Positions 25,437 through 33,228 of a stretch of DNA of 34,633 bases are shown piece after piece; position 1 is the stretch's first letter; the number at the start of each line of letters is the position of its first letter. A program made the position numbers and the translations under genes. The notes below the pieces were generated by a model that saw only the letters and a program-made list of their open reading frames with translations, was not told where the DNA came from and searched no databases. The stretch is from the NCBI RefSeq assembly GCF_013177695.1, contig NZ_WOEY01000182.1, forward strand, positions 1 through 34,633, written 5' to 3'. The DNA is from Paraburkholderia solitsugae (GTDB lineage Bacteria; Pseudomonadota; Gammaproteobacteria; Burkholderiales; Burkholderiaceae).

Positions 25437-26492
25437 TTAGTCCGATTCCGCGCGACGCGTGAAATCCGCACGCGCCGGCCTGTAATCGGTCGGCCGCATG
25501 CCGGTCCACTTGCGAAACGCGCGATGAAACGCGCTCGGTTCCGCAAAACCCACGGCGGTGGCGATGTCGGCGATCGTGCGATCGGTGTCCTGCAGTTCGC
25601 CAATGGCGATGTCGCGCCGCAAGTCGTCCTTGATCGACTGATAGGTATAGCCTTCCTGCTTCAGACGCCGCCGCATTGTTGCTTCAGCGACGTGCAGGCG
25701 CAGCGCCATCTGGTCGGCGGCGGGCCAGCCGGCCATCGGCAGCGCGCGCAGCATCTTGCGCACGCGCGCGGCCAGCGAGCCGGGATTGCGGTACTTGACG
25801 ATGAAGCTGCCGGGCGCGTCGCGCAGGAACGGCTTGACCGACTTCGTCGTCTGGATGACCGGCAGGTCGAGAAACGCCGGCGACAGGTCGACATACGAGC
25901 CGGCTTGATCGAAGCTCATGTCGTCGCAGAACATCAGGCGGTATTCGTGCGCGGCAGGCGGCTCGGCGCAGCGAAAACGCGCCTCGATGAGCGGAATGCG
26001 CCGCCCGACCAGCCAGCACAGCAGACCGTAGACGACGATGAAGTAGGTCGCGTAAGCGAACATGGCCGGTGGCCGCGCGCCTTCGCGTTCGATAAACCGC
26101 AACCGCACACGCTGCGCATCCGTCTCGATCTGGGCGCCGAGATCGTCCAGCACGAGCCGCATGAAGCCGACCGCCCGCGCGAGCGCTTGCGCGCCGTTAC
26201 GTGCGGTCAGCGCGGTTTGTGTCATCGCGATGAAGCTGCCGCTCTTCATACGGTGTGAGTCCTGGCCGAAGAACTCATCGTCCAGCGCGCGGGCGATGCC
26301 GGCCCACAACGCGCCGTACTGCGCCGACGAGACCCGGCTTTTCGGCGACGCCAGCATCGGCGCCGCGATGCCGGCGGCTTCAGCGAGCGGCAGCGCCTCG
26401 ACCCCGCGCGTTCGTGCCAGCGCCAGGGCCTCTTCGACCAGACTGACGGAAACCGTGCCCTTGTCGCTCCCGGAGTTTTTCAAGTTTTTCAT
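25437..26492 (-). CDS. AraC-family regulator, probable activator of the valine degradation operon
   Basis: The 351-residue protein has an arabinose-binding-like N-terminal domain of the type found in OruR/MmsR-like regulators (about 25-220, from VEEALALARTRGVEAL onward) and a C-terminal AraC helix-turn-helix pair (about 250-335, with ADIATAVGFAEPSAFHRAFRKWTGMRPTDY, shown in part as GFAEPSAFHRAFRKW). The start at MKNLKNSGSD is chosen on homology; a 36-codon upstream extension is unlikely. It is divergent from the acyl-CoA dehydrogenase and so probably plays the part of MmsR, activating the mmsAB-type operon in response to valine or an isobutyrate derivative. The direct repeat at 26500-26515 and 26585-26600 fits AraC binding. 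Confidence 0.85.
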   Translation of the reverse strand: MKNLKNSGSDKGTVSVSLVEEALALARTRGVEALPLAEAAGIAAPMLASPKSRVSSAQYGALWAGIARALDDEFFGQDSHRMKSGSFIAMTQTALTARNGAQALARAVGFMRLVLDDLGAQIETDAQRVRLRFIEREGARPPAMFAYATYFIVVYGLLCWLVGRRIPLIEARFRCAEPPAAHEYRLMFCDDMSFDQAGSYVDLSPAFLDLPVIQTTKSVKPFLRDAPGSFIVKYRNPGSLAARVRKMLRALPMAGWPAADQMALRLHVAEATMRRRLKQEGYTYQSIKDDLRRDIAIGELQDTDRTIADIATAVGFAEPSAFHRAFRKWTGMRPTDYRPARADFTRRAESD

Positions 26493-26499
26493 GGCTGTC

Positions 26500-26600
26500 T
26501 GGCAAACGCGCTCAACATTTTCCTTGTGACGATTCCTTAAGCCTTTGAAAATGCGGCCTGAATCGGGTTTGTATGATACCGGTATGGCAAATGCGCTCAA
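26500..26600. promoter_or_regulatory. 16-bp direct repeat pair in the araC/acd divergent promoter region
   Basis: TGGCAAACGCGCTCAA at 26500-26515 and TGGCAAATGCGCTCAA at 26585-26600 differ at one base and have the same orientation, 85 bp apart (about eight helical turns). The first lies just upstream of the regulator's start codon; the second is next to the perfect palindrome ATACCGGTAT (26576-26585), in the acd promoter region. AraC-family proteins usually bind direct repeats, so these are candidate operators for the divergent regulator. Binding is inferred. Confidence 0.6.
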
Positions 26601-26781
26601 TCAGAATGATCGGGCTGAGCATCGAACCTGTCCAGCAGCTTCCCTACACTTGCTCTAAACCGATCGCGGGCCGCATCGCCCGGAGACACCCTGGCCAGGC
26701 TGGCCACCGCCCGCGATGAGTCGCAGACGATGAGGCAACGCCGCGCCGCCGCGACTGGATGCACCTAACAGGACCGAGCCA

Positions 26782-27915
26782 ATGGACAGTTTCTACACCG
26801 ATGAACAGCGGATGATCCGCGACGCCGCCCGCGACTTCGCCACTGAGCGCCTCGCGCCGCACGCCGGGCAGTGGGATCGCGATGCGAAGCTGCCTGCGGA
26901 AATCGTGACGCAAATGGGCGAACTCGGCTTTCTCGGCATGATCGTCCCGCCGGAGTGGGGCGGCGCCTATACCGACTACGTGGCCTATGCGCTCGCCCTC
27001 GAAGAGATCGCCGCGGGCTGCGCCGCCTGTGCCACGCTGATGAGCGTGCACAACTCGGTCGGCTGCGGGCCGATCCTGAACTTCGGCACGGACGCGCAAA
27101 AAGACCGCTATCTACAAGACCTTGCCGCTGGACGCCGCATCGGTGCGTTCTGCCTGACCGAGCCGCAAGCCGGCTCCGAGGCGAACAATCTGCGCACCCG
27201 CGCGGTACTGCGCGACGGCAAATGGATTCTCAACGGCAACAAGCAGTTCGTAACAAACGCTTCGCGCGCCAGTATCGCGATCGTGTTTGCCGTCACCGAT
27301 CCCGACCGCGGCAAGCGTGGCCTGTCAGCCTTCATCGTGCCGACTGATACCCCGGGTTTCAACGTCGGCAAGCCCGAGCACAAGCTTGGTATTCGCGCTT
27401 CGGACACCTGCCCGATTTCGCTCGACGATTGCGCGGTGCCCGAAGCCAATCTGCTCGGCGAACCAGGCGAAGGTCTGCGCATCGCGTTGTCGAATCTCGA
27501 GGGCGGGCGCATTGGTATTGCGGCGCAGGCGGTCGGCATCGCGCGAGCCGCATTCGATGCCGCGCGCCTCTACGCGAACGAACGCATCCAGTTCGGCAAG
27601 GCGCTAAAGGACCACCAGACCATTGCCAATATGCTCGCCGATATGGCGACCCGCCTGAACGCCGCGCGTCTGCTCGTGCACCACGCGGCGCGGTTGCGCT
27701 CGGCAGGCAAGCCGTGTCTGTCCGAGGCATCGCAGGCCAAGCTGTTTGCGTCGGAACTCGCCGAGGAAGTCTGCTCGAACGCGATCCAGATTCACGGCGG
27801 CTACGGCTATCTCGAGGACTACGCGGTGGAGCGCCATTATCGCGACGCCCGCATCACGCAGATTTACGAAGGAACCAGCGAAGTGCAGCGAATGGTTATC
27901 GCGCGCCACGTTTAA
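26782..27915 (+). CDS. Acyl-CoA dehydrogenase, probable isobutyryl-CoA dehydrogenase
   Basis: The 377-residue protein has the standard acyl-CoA dehydrogenase fold: N-terminal helical part with YTDEQRMIRDAARDFA, middle beta domain with CLTEPQAGSEANNL, and C-terminal helices with NAIQIHGGYGYLEDYAVERHYRD and the end IYEGTSEVQRMV. Glu in YEGTSE is the usual catalytic-base region of the short-branched-chain group. Isobutyryl-CoA to methacrylyl-CoA is the expected step, from genomic context and family. AGGA lies about eight bases before the ATG. It heads the operon and is divergent from the AraC regulator. Confidence 0.93.
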   Translation: MDSFYTDEQRMIRDAARDFATERLAPHAGQWDRDAKLPAEIVTQMGELGFLGMIVPPEWGGAYTDYVAYALALEEIAAGCAACATLMSVHNSVGCGPILNFGTDAQKDRYLQDLAAGRRIGAFCLTEPQAGSEANNLRTRAVLRDGKWILNGNKQFVTNASRASIAIVFAVTDPDRGKRGLSAFIVPTDTPGFNVGKPEHKLGIRASDTCPISLDDCAVPEANLLGEPGEGLRIALSNLEGGRIGIAAQAVGIARAAFDAARLYANERIQFGKALKDHQTIANMLADMATRLNAARLLVHHAARLRSAGKPCLSEASQAKLFASELAEEVCSNAIQIHGGYGYLEDYAVERHYRDARITQIYEGTSEVQRMVIARHV

Positions 27916-28012
27916 ACGCAAGCAGGACGGCGTTTGAGCGCAAAATAGCCTGCTGGTAGTAAAAAGCAGAGGCAAAAAACAGAGCGCATACCGCGCCACA
28001 AGCAACCATGTT

Positions 28013-28136
28013 GCATGGGACCAGAGTAAGGAGCTTTGCATGGGATCGGAGTAGCGCGCTAAAGCGCGAACTCCGATCGACAGCTAAAGCGCGAACTACG
28101 ATCGACAGCTAAAGCGCCAACTCTGGTCGACAGGAG
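28013..28136 (+). ncRNA. Nested leader hairpin with three 25-bp repeat units, upstream of acyl-CoA synthetase
   Basis: Two left arms, GCATGGGACCAGAGTA (28013-28028) and GCATGGGATCGGAGTA (28038-28053), are followed by three tandem 25-bp units at 28058-28082, 28083-28107 and 28108-28132. All units share GCTAAAGCGC at the start and TCGACA at the end. GATCGGAGT (28044-28052) pairs over 9 bp with ACTCCGATC (28070-28078), closing an inner CGCGC-TAAA-GCGCG stem. GACCAGAGT (28019-28027) pairs perfectly with ACTCTGGTC (28120-28128) around it. The ribosome binding site GGAG (28133-28136) follows at once, six bases before ATG. The related single hairpin is at 31432-31475. Probable structured cis-element; function unknown. 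Confidence 0.65.
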
Positions 28137-28142
28137 ACGACG

Positions 28143-29834
28143 ATGACTGCAGCGAAGGGCTTTCTCGAAGCGCGTGATCTGTTATTGCGCCACCGAACCG
28201 ACTACGACCTCGCCTACCGCGAATTCGTGTGGCCGACGCCAGGCCAGTTCAACTGGGCGCTCGACTACTTCGATGTGATCGCGCGAGACAATGACAACCC
28301 GGCGCTGTGGATTGTCGATGATCCGGCAAGTGACGGCTTGCGTCTCTCCTACGCGCAGATGTCGGCGCGCTCGTCGCGCATGGCGAACTTCCTGCGCGGC
28401 GTTGGCGTGGGTCGCGGTGACCGCTTGCTGTTGATGTTGCCGAATCGCGTCGAACTGTGGGACGTCATGCTTGCGGCCATGAAGCTCGGCGCCATCGTCC
28501 TGCCTGCCACCACCCAGCTTTCCGCCGACGACGTGCGCGATCGTGTGCAGATCGGCGGCGCGCAGTTCGTGGTGGTCGATAGCGCGGAGCTGGCCAAGTT
28601 CGACACACTCGACGTGCCGCTCACCCGCATCTCGGTCGGCACGCCGCGCGACGGCTGGATCGACCTTGCCGCGGCCTATGATGCATCGCCGCAATTCACC
28701 CCCGAAGGCGTGACGCACGCCACCGATCCGCTGCTGTTGTATTTCACGTCGGGCACGACGTCCAAACCGAAGCTGGTCGAGCATACGCACCAGAGTTACC
28801 CGATCGGCCACCTGTCGACCATGTACTGGATCGGCCTGCAACCCAACGACATCCATTGGAACATCAGCTCGCCGGGCTGGGCCAAGCACGCGTGGAGCTG
28901 CTTCTACGCACCGTGGAATGCGCAAGCCTGCGTCTTTGTTTTCAACTTTCCGCGCTTCGTGCCGAAAGACACGCTCGACGTGCTGGTGCGTTTCAACGTC
29001 ACCACGCTGTGTGCGCCGCCAACCGTCTGGCGCATGCTCGTGCAGGAGCATCTCACCGACTATCCGGTGAAGCTGCGCGAGATCGTCGGCGCGGGCGAGC
29101 CGTTGAATCCGGAGATCATCGAACGCGTCAAGCATGCGTGGGGGATTACGATTCGCGACGGTTTCGGCCAGACCGAAACGACCTGCCAGGTCGGCAACTC
29201 GCCGGGGCAACCGGTGGTGCCGGGTTCGATGGGTCGTCCGCTGCCGGGCTACAAGATCGAGCTTCTCGATGCGGACGATCAACCGGTTACCGAAGGCGAA
29301 ATCTCGCTGCCCCTGGCTGAACGTCCGCTTGGTTTGATGACCGGCTACGCGAACAACGTCAATGCCACCGCGCAAGCCATGCGCAACGGTTTCTACCACA
29401 CCTCCGACGTCGCGTTGCGTCGTGATGATGGCTACTACGTCTACGTCGGCCGCGCCGATGACGTCTTCAAATCGTCCGACTACCGGCTAAGCCCGTTCGA
29501 ACTCGAGAGCGTGCTGATCGAACACGAAGCGATCGGCGAAGCGGCCGTGGTGCCGAGTGCCGATGCGCTGCGTTTGTCCGTACCCAAAGCGTTCGTCACC
29601 GTGCGTCAGGGCTATGAAGCCGGTCCCGAACTCGCGCGCGCGGTCTTCGCGTTCTCGCGCGAAAAGCTCGCACCGTACAAGCGGATTCGCCGCCTGCAAT
29701 TCAGCGAGCTGCCGAAAACCATCTCCGGCAAGATCCGCCGCGTCGAATTGCGGCGCCGCGAAATGGAGCGTGAGGCCGAGCCCGCGCGTCTGCCGGACGA
29801 ATATTGGGAAGAGGATTTCCCGGATCTGCGTTGA
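28143..29834 (+). CDS. AMP-binding acyl-CoA synthetase
   Basis: The 563-residue adenylate-forming enzyme has the P-loop LLYFTSGTTSKPKLVEH, the motif DGFGQTET for adenylate binding, GFYHTSDVALRRDDGYYVYVGRADDVFKSSDYR in the hinge region (shown here by its parts HTSDVA and YVGRADDVFK), and the catalytic lysine in PKTISGKIRR near the C-terminus. It resembles the medium-chain or short-chain acyl-CoA synthetase group related to acetyl-CoA synthetase. In this operon it may activate isobutyrate, propionate or another branched acid produced from valine; the substrate is inferred from context only. It is preceded by the unusual leader hairpin at 28013-28136, with GGAG six bases before the ATG. Confidence 0.92.
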   Translation: MTAAKGFLEARDLLLRHRTDYDLAYREFVWPTPGQFNWALDYFDVIARDNDNPALWIVDDPASDGLRLSYAQMSARSSRMANFLRGVGVGRGDRLLLMLPNRVELWDVMLAAMKLGAIVLPATTQLSADDVRDRVQIGGAQFVVVDSAELAKFDTLDVPLTRISVGTPRDGWIDLAAAYDASPQFTPEGVTHATDPLLLYFTSGTTSKPKLVEHTHQSYPIGHLSTMYWIGLQPNDIHWNISSPGWAKHAWSCFYAPWNAQACVFVFNFPRFVPKDTLDVLVRFNVTTLCAPPTVWRMLVQEHLTDYPVKLREIVGAGEPLNPEIIERVKHAWGITIRDGFGQTETTCQVGNSPGQPVVPGSMGRPLPGYKIELLDADDQPVTEGEISLPLAERPLGLMTGYANNVNATAQAMRNGFYHTSDVALRRDDGYYVYVGRADDVFKSSDYRLSPFELESVLIEHEAIGEAAVVPSADALRLSVPKAFVTVRQGYEAGPELARAVFAFSREKLAPYKRIRRLQFSELPKTISGKIRRVELRRREMEREAEPARLPDEYWEEDFPDLR

Positions 29835-29859
29835 TCGTTTTTATTTCCAGTCACTGTAC

Positions 29860-29874
29860 GGCCGCTACGCGGCC
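29860..29874 (+). promoter_or_regulatory. GC hairpin upstream of mmsA
   Basis: GGCCGC (29860-29865) and GCGGCC (29869-29874) form a perfect 6-bp stem with a TAC loop. It ends eight bases before the AGGAG that serves the mmsA start codon. It is not the same motif as the hairpins at 28013-28136 and 31432-31475, but it is in the equivalent place, just 5' of a ribosome binding site. Confidence 0.45.
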
Positions 29875-29893
29875 ACTGCACAGGAGTTCCAGC

Positions 29894-31411
29894 ATGAGCG
29901 CAATTGCTTCGAACCAGGCCGCCACCGTCAAACTGCTGATCAACGGCGAGTTCGTCGAATCCAAAACCACCGAATGGCGCGACATCGTCAACCCGGCTAC
30001 GCAAGAGGTGCTCGCACGCGTACCGTTCGCCACCGCTGATGAAGTGAACGAAGCGATCCGCTCGGCACACGCCGCGTTCAAGACGTGGAAGGACACGCCA
30101 ATCGGCGCGCGTATGCGCATCATGCTGAAGTTCCAGGCGCTGATTCGCGAGCATTCGCCGCGCATCGCCAAGACCTTGAGCGCCGAGCAGGGCAAGACGA
30201 TTCCCGATGCGGAAGGCGATATCTTCCGCGGACTCGAAGTGGTCGAGCACGCCTGCTCGATCGGCACCTTGCAGCAGGGTGAGTTCGCCGAGAACGTCGC
30301 AGGCGGTGTGGATACCTACACGTTGCGTCAGCCGATTGGCGTATGCGCCGGTATCACGCCGTTCAATTTCCCCGCGATGATCCCGCTGTGGATGTTCCCG
30401 ATGGCGATCGTCTGCGGCAATACGTTCGTGCTGAAGCCTTCCGAACAGGATCCGCTGTCGACGATGCAACTGGTCGAACTGGCGCTCGAAGCCGGTGTGC
30501 CGAAGGGCGTGCTGAATGTCGTGCACGGCGGCAAGGACGTGGTCGATGCGCTCTGCACGCACGATCTGGTGAAGGCGATTTCGTTCGTCGGCTCGACGGC
30601 GGTCGGCACGCATGTCTATCGCCTCGGCAGTGAACACGGCAAGCGCGTGCAATCGATGATGGGCGCGAAGAATCACGCCGTGGTGCTGCCCGATGCGAAC
30701 CGCGAGCAGACCTTGAATGCGCTGGCCGGTGCAGGGTTCGGCGCAGCGGGACAGCGTTGTATGGCGACCTCCGTCGTCGTGCTGGTCGGCGCGTCGCAAC
30801 AGTGGCTGCCCGATCTGGTCGCGAAGGCGAAGACGCTGAAGGTCGACGCGGGTAATGAGCCGAACACGGACGTCGGCCCGGTCGTCTCACGCGCCGCGAA
30901 ACAACGCATTCTCGGCCTGATCGAAACGGGCGTGAAAGAGGGCGCAACGCTGGCGCTCGACGGCCGCGACGTGAAGGTGCCGGGCTACGAGCAAGGCAAC
31001 TTCATCGGCCCGACGGTCTTCACCGATGTCACCACCGAGATGGAAATCTATCGTCAGGAAATTTTCGGCCCGGTGCTGGTGGTGCTGAACGTCGCGACGC
31101 TTGATGACGCGATCGCGCTCGTCAACAGCAATCCGTTCGGTAACGGCGTGGGCCTCTTCACGCAAAGCGGCGCGGCGGCACGCAAATTCCAGAGCGAGAT
31201 CGATATCGGCCAGGTCGGTATCAACATTCCGATTCCCGTGCCGGTGCCGTTCTTCAGTTTTACCGGTTCGCGCGGATCGAAGCTTGGTGACCTCGGGCCT
31301 TATGGCAAGCAGGTTGTGCAGTTCTACACGCAGACCAAGACGGTTACTGCCCGCTGGTTCGACGACGACACTGTCAACGACGGCGTCAACACGACGATCA
31401 GCCTGCGCTGA
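29894..31411 (+). CDS. mmsA: Methylmalonate-semialdehyde dehydrogenase (CoA-acylating)
   Basis: The 505-residue aldehyde dehydrogenase begins MSAIASNQAATVKLL. Markers of the MmsA group are the TPFNFPAMIPLWMFPMA segment (Asn158), QDPLSTMQLVELALEAGVPKGVLNVVHGG and the catalytic Cys289 in AAGQRCMATS, with PIPVPVPFFSFTGSR near the end. The enzyme converts methylmalonate semialdehyde (or malonate semialdehyde) with CoA and NAD to propionyl-CoA (or acetyl-CoA), the last valine-specific step. AGGAG lies eight bases before ATG. The reading frame continues 30 codons upstream but lacks family sequence. Length and motifs match P. aeruginosa MmsA as I remember it. Confidence 0.96.
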   Translation: MSAIASNQAATVKLLINGEFVESKTTEWRDIVNPATQEVLARVPFATADEVNEAIRSAHAAFKTWKDTPIGARMRIMLKFQALIREHSPRIAKTLSAEQGKTIPDAEGDIFRGLEVVEHACSIGTLQQGEFAENVAGGVDTYTLRQPIGVCAGITPFNFPAMIPLWMFPMAIVCGNTFVLKPSEQDPLSTMQLVELALEAGVPKGVLNVVHGGKDVVDALCTHDLVKAISFVGSTAVGTHVYRLGSEHGKRVQSMMGAKNHAVVLPDANREQTLNALAGAGFGAAGQRCMATSVVVLVGASQQWLPDLVAKAKTLKVDAGNEPNTDVGPVVSRAAKQRILGLIETGVKEGATLALDGRDVKVPGYEQGNFIGPTVFTDVTTEMEIYRQEIFGPVLVVLNVATLDDAIALVNSNPFGNGVGLFTQSGAAARKFQSEIDIGQVGINIPIPVPVPFFSFTGSRGSKLGDLGPYGKQVVQFYTQTKTVTARWFDDDTVNDGVNTTISLR

Positions 31412-31431
31412 GCCCATAGGTCGATTGCTTT

Positions 31432-31475
31432 GCATGGGATGGGAGTAGGCGCTAAAGCGCCAACTCCCATCGACA
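31432..31475 (+). ncRNA. Covarying leader hairpin upstream of mmsB
   Basis: The left arm GCATGGGATGGGAGTA (31432-31447) and a 25-bp unit (31451-31475) that begins GCTAAAGCGC and ends TCGACA are related to those at 28013-28136. GATGGGAGT (31438-31446) pairs over 9 bp with ACTCCCATC (31463-31471), closing GGCGC (31448-31452), loop TAAA, and GCGCC (31457-31461). Compared with the copy at 28044-28078, base changes on both arms keep pairing (for example C-to-G matched by G-to-C), which supports a selected or self-copied RNA structure. The AGGAG (31477-31481) lies just 3' and stays single-stranded. Confidence 0.65.
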
Positions 31476-31489
31476 CAGGAGATGACATC

Positions 31490-32383
31490 ATGAAAATAGG
31501 CTTTATCGGACTCGGCAACATGGGCGCGCCGATGGCGCTCAATCTGCTGAAGGCGGGCCACACGGTCAACGTATTCGACCTCAACGCGCAAGCTGTGCAG
31601 ACACTCGTCGATGCAGGGGCTAAAGCCGCAAGTTCGCCGAAAGCCGCGGTGACCGACGTCGAATGTGTGGTGACGATGCTGCCCGCTGCCACTCACGTGC
31701 GCAGCGTGCTGATAGCGGATGACGGTGTTTTCGCCGGCATCGCGGAAGGCGTGACGATCATCGATTCGAGCACCATCGACCCGGCGAGCGTGAAGGCGTT
31801 TGCCGAACTTGCCGAGCAACGCGGTAACACCTTTGTCGACGCGCCCGTCTCGGGCGGCACCAGCGGCGCGGCGGCGGGCACGCTGACCTTCATGGTCGGT
31901 GGCAGCGCGAGCGCGTATGAGCAGGTCAAGCCGGTGTTGTCGGCGATGGGCAAGAACATCGTGCATTGCGGCGACACCGGCACCGGCCAGGTCGCGAAGA
32001 TCTGCAACAACCTCGTGCTCGGCATCACCATGGCGGGCGTGGCCGAGGCGATGGCATTGGGCGAGGCGCTCGGCATCGACTCGAAAGTCCTGGGCGGCAT
32101 CATCAATACCTCGACGGGCCGCTGCTGGAGTTCGGATACGTATAACCCGATGCCCGGCGTGATCGAAACCGCGCCGTCCACGCGCGGTTATACCGGCGGC
32201 TTCGGCACCGATCTGATGCTCAAGGACTTGGGCCTTGCTACTGACGCCGCGAAATTCGCGCGTCAACCGGTATATCTCGGCGCTTTGGCTCAACAGCTTT
32301 ATCAGACGATGAGCACGAAGGGCGCGGGACGTCTGGACTTCTCGGCGGTAATCAAGCTCTATCGCAAGGACGGAGGCGCGTGA
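31490..32383 (+). CDS. mmsB: 3-hydroxyisobutyrate dehydrogenase
   Basis: The 297-residue protein has the N-terminal Rossmann motif IGFIGLGNMGAPMA (GLGNMG at 7-12), the substrate motif DAPVSGGTSGAAAG at 118-130, and the catalytic Lys170 in GQVAKICNN, all diagnostic of beta-hydroxyacid dehydrogenases. It oxidises 3-hydroxyisobutyrate to methylmalonate semialdehyde with NAD. AGGAG lies eight bases before the ATG, directly after the leader hairpin at 31432-31475. The stop overlaps the start of the next gene by one base (TGATG). It follows mmsA after 78 bases. Confidence 0.96.
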   Translation: MKIGFIGLGNMGAPMALNLLKAGHTVNVFDLNAQAVQTLVDAGAKAASSPKAAVTDVECVVTMLPAATHVRSVLIADDGVFAGIAEGVTIIDSSTIDPASVKAFAELAEQRGNTFVDAPVSGGTSGAAAGTLTFMVGGSASAYEQVKPVLSAMGKNIVHCGDTGTGQVAKICNNLVLGITMAGVAEAMALGEALGIDSKVLGGIINTSTGRCWSSDTYNPMPGVIETAPSTRGYTGGFGTDLMLKDLGLATDAAKFARQPVYLGALAQQLYQTMSTKGAGRLDFSAVIKLYRKDGGA

Positions 32384-33228
32384 TGATCGAACTCGACTAC
32401 GCACACGACGGCGCCGTCGCGCTGCTGACGCTCAAACGGCCGCCCGCGAACGCGTTCACGCCGGACGGCTTGCTGATGTTGCAGCAAACCGTCGAGCGTC
32501 TGAACAGCGAAGCGCGCGTGCGGGCCATTGTGATCACTGGCGACGGTCCCAAGTTCTTCAGCGCGGGCGCCGACCTGAACACCTTCGCTGACGGCAATCG
32601 CGAAGTCGCGCGCACGGCGGCGACGCGCTTCGGTGCGGCGTTCGAGACCTTGCAGAACGCGCGGCCGGTGGTGATCGCCGCGATCAATGGCTACGCGATG
32701 GGCGGTGGGCTCGAATGCGCGCTGGCCTGCGATATCCGCATCGCCGAGCAACACGCATTGATGGCACTGCCCGAAACGGCGGTGGGTTTGCTGCCATGTG
32801 GCTGCGGTACGCAGACGCTGCCGTGGCTGGTCGGCGAAGGCTGGGCGAAGCGGATGATACTAACCGGCGAACGCGTCGATGCGACGACCGCCTTGCGTAT
32901 CGGTCTCGTCGAAGAAGTGGTGGAAAAGGGCGCAGCGCGGGAGGCCGCGTTGGCAATGGCGGCGCGTGTCGCAACACTGAGCCCGCAAGCGGTTGGCTTC
33001 AGCAAGACGCTGATCCACCAGGGGCGCAACGGTGTGCCGCGCGCTGCGGCGCTCGCGGTGGAGCGGGAACGTTTTGTCGACCTGTTCGACGGCGCCGACC
33101 AGCGCGAAGGCGTCAATGCCTTCCTCGAGAAGCGTGCGCCACGCTGGCAGGTGACGCAAGCTGGACAGGTGGGCCACGTAGCGCCTGCTGAGCAGGCTGT
33201 GAACGTCGAGAAGGAGATCCGTCGATGA
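32383..33228 (+). CDS. Enoyl-CoA hydratase/isomerase family protein
   Basis: The 281-residue crotonase-fold protein has the oxyanion motif SAGADLNTF near 60-67 and MGGGLECALACDIRIAE with Glu111, and a second glutamate, Glu131, in LPETAVGLLP; both catalytic glutamates of enoyl-CoA hydratases are present. It probably hydrates methacrylyl-CoA to 3-hydroxyisobutyryl-CoA in this operon. GGAGG lies six bases before the ATG chosen; the GTG three bases earlier is an alternative. Its stop overlaps the start of the next gene by four bases (ATGA), so translation of the two is likely coupled. Confidence 0.93.
   Translation: MIELDYAHDGAVALLTLKRPPANAFTPDGLLMLQQTVERLNSEARVRAIVITGDGPKFFSAGADLNTFADGNREVARTAATRFGAAFETLQNARPVVIAAINGYAMGGGLECALACDIRIAEQHALMALPETAVGLLPCGCGTQTLPWLVGEGWAKRMILTGERVDATTALRIGLVEEVVEKGAAREAALAMAARVATLSPQAVGFSKTLIHQGRNGVPRAAALAVERERFVDLFDGADQREGVNAFLEKRAPRWQVTQAGQVGHVAPAEQAVNVEKEIRR

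Noticed and set aside
28058..28132. Possible CRISPR array (three similar 25-bp units)
   Set aside because: Units are directly adjacent with no spacers, they are part of pairing arms, and no cas genes are present.
30887..32404. 505-codon open frame antisense to mmsA and mmsB
   Set aside because: It runs across two well-supported genes and their hairpin spacer and has no recognisable domain; a shadow of high-GC codon use.
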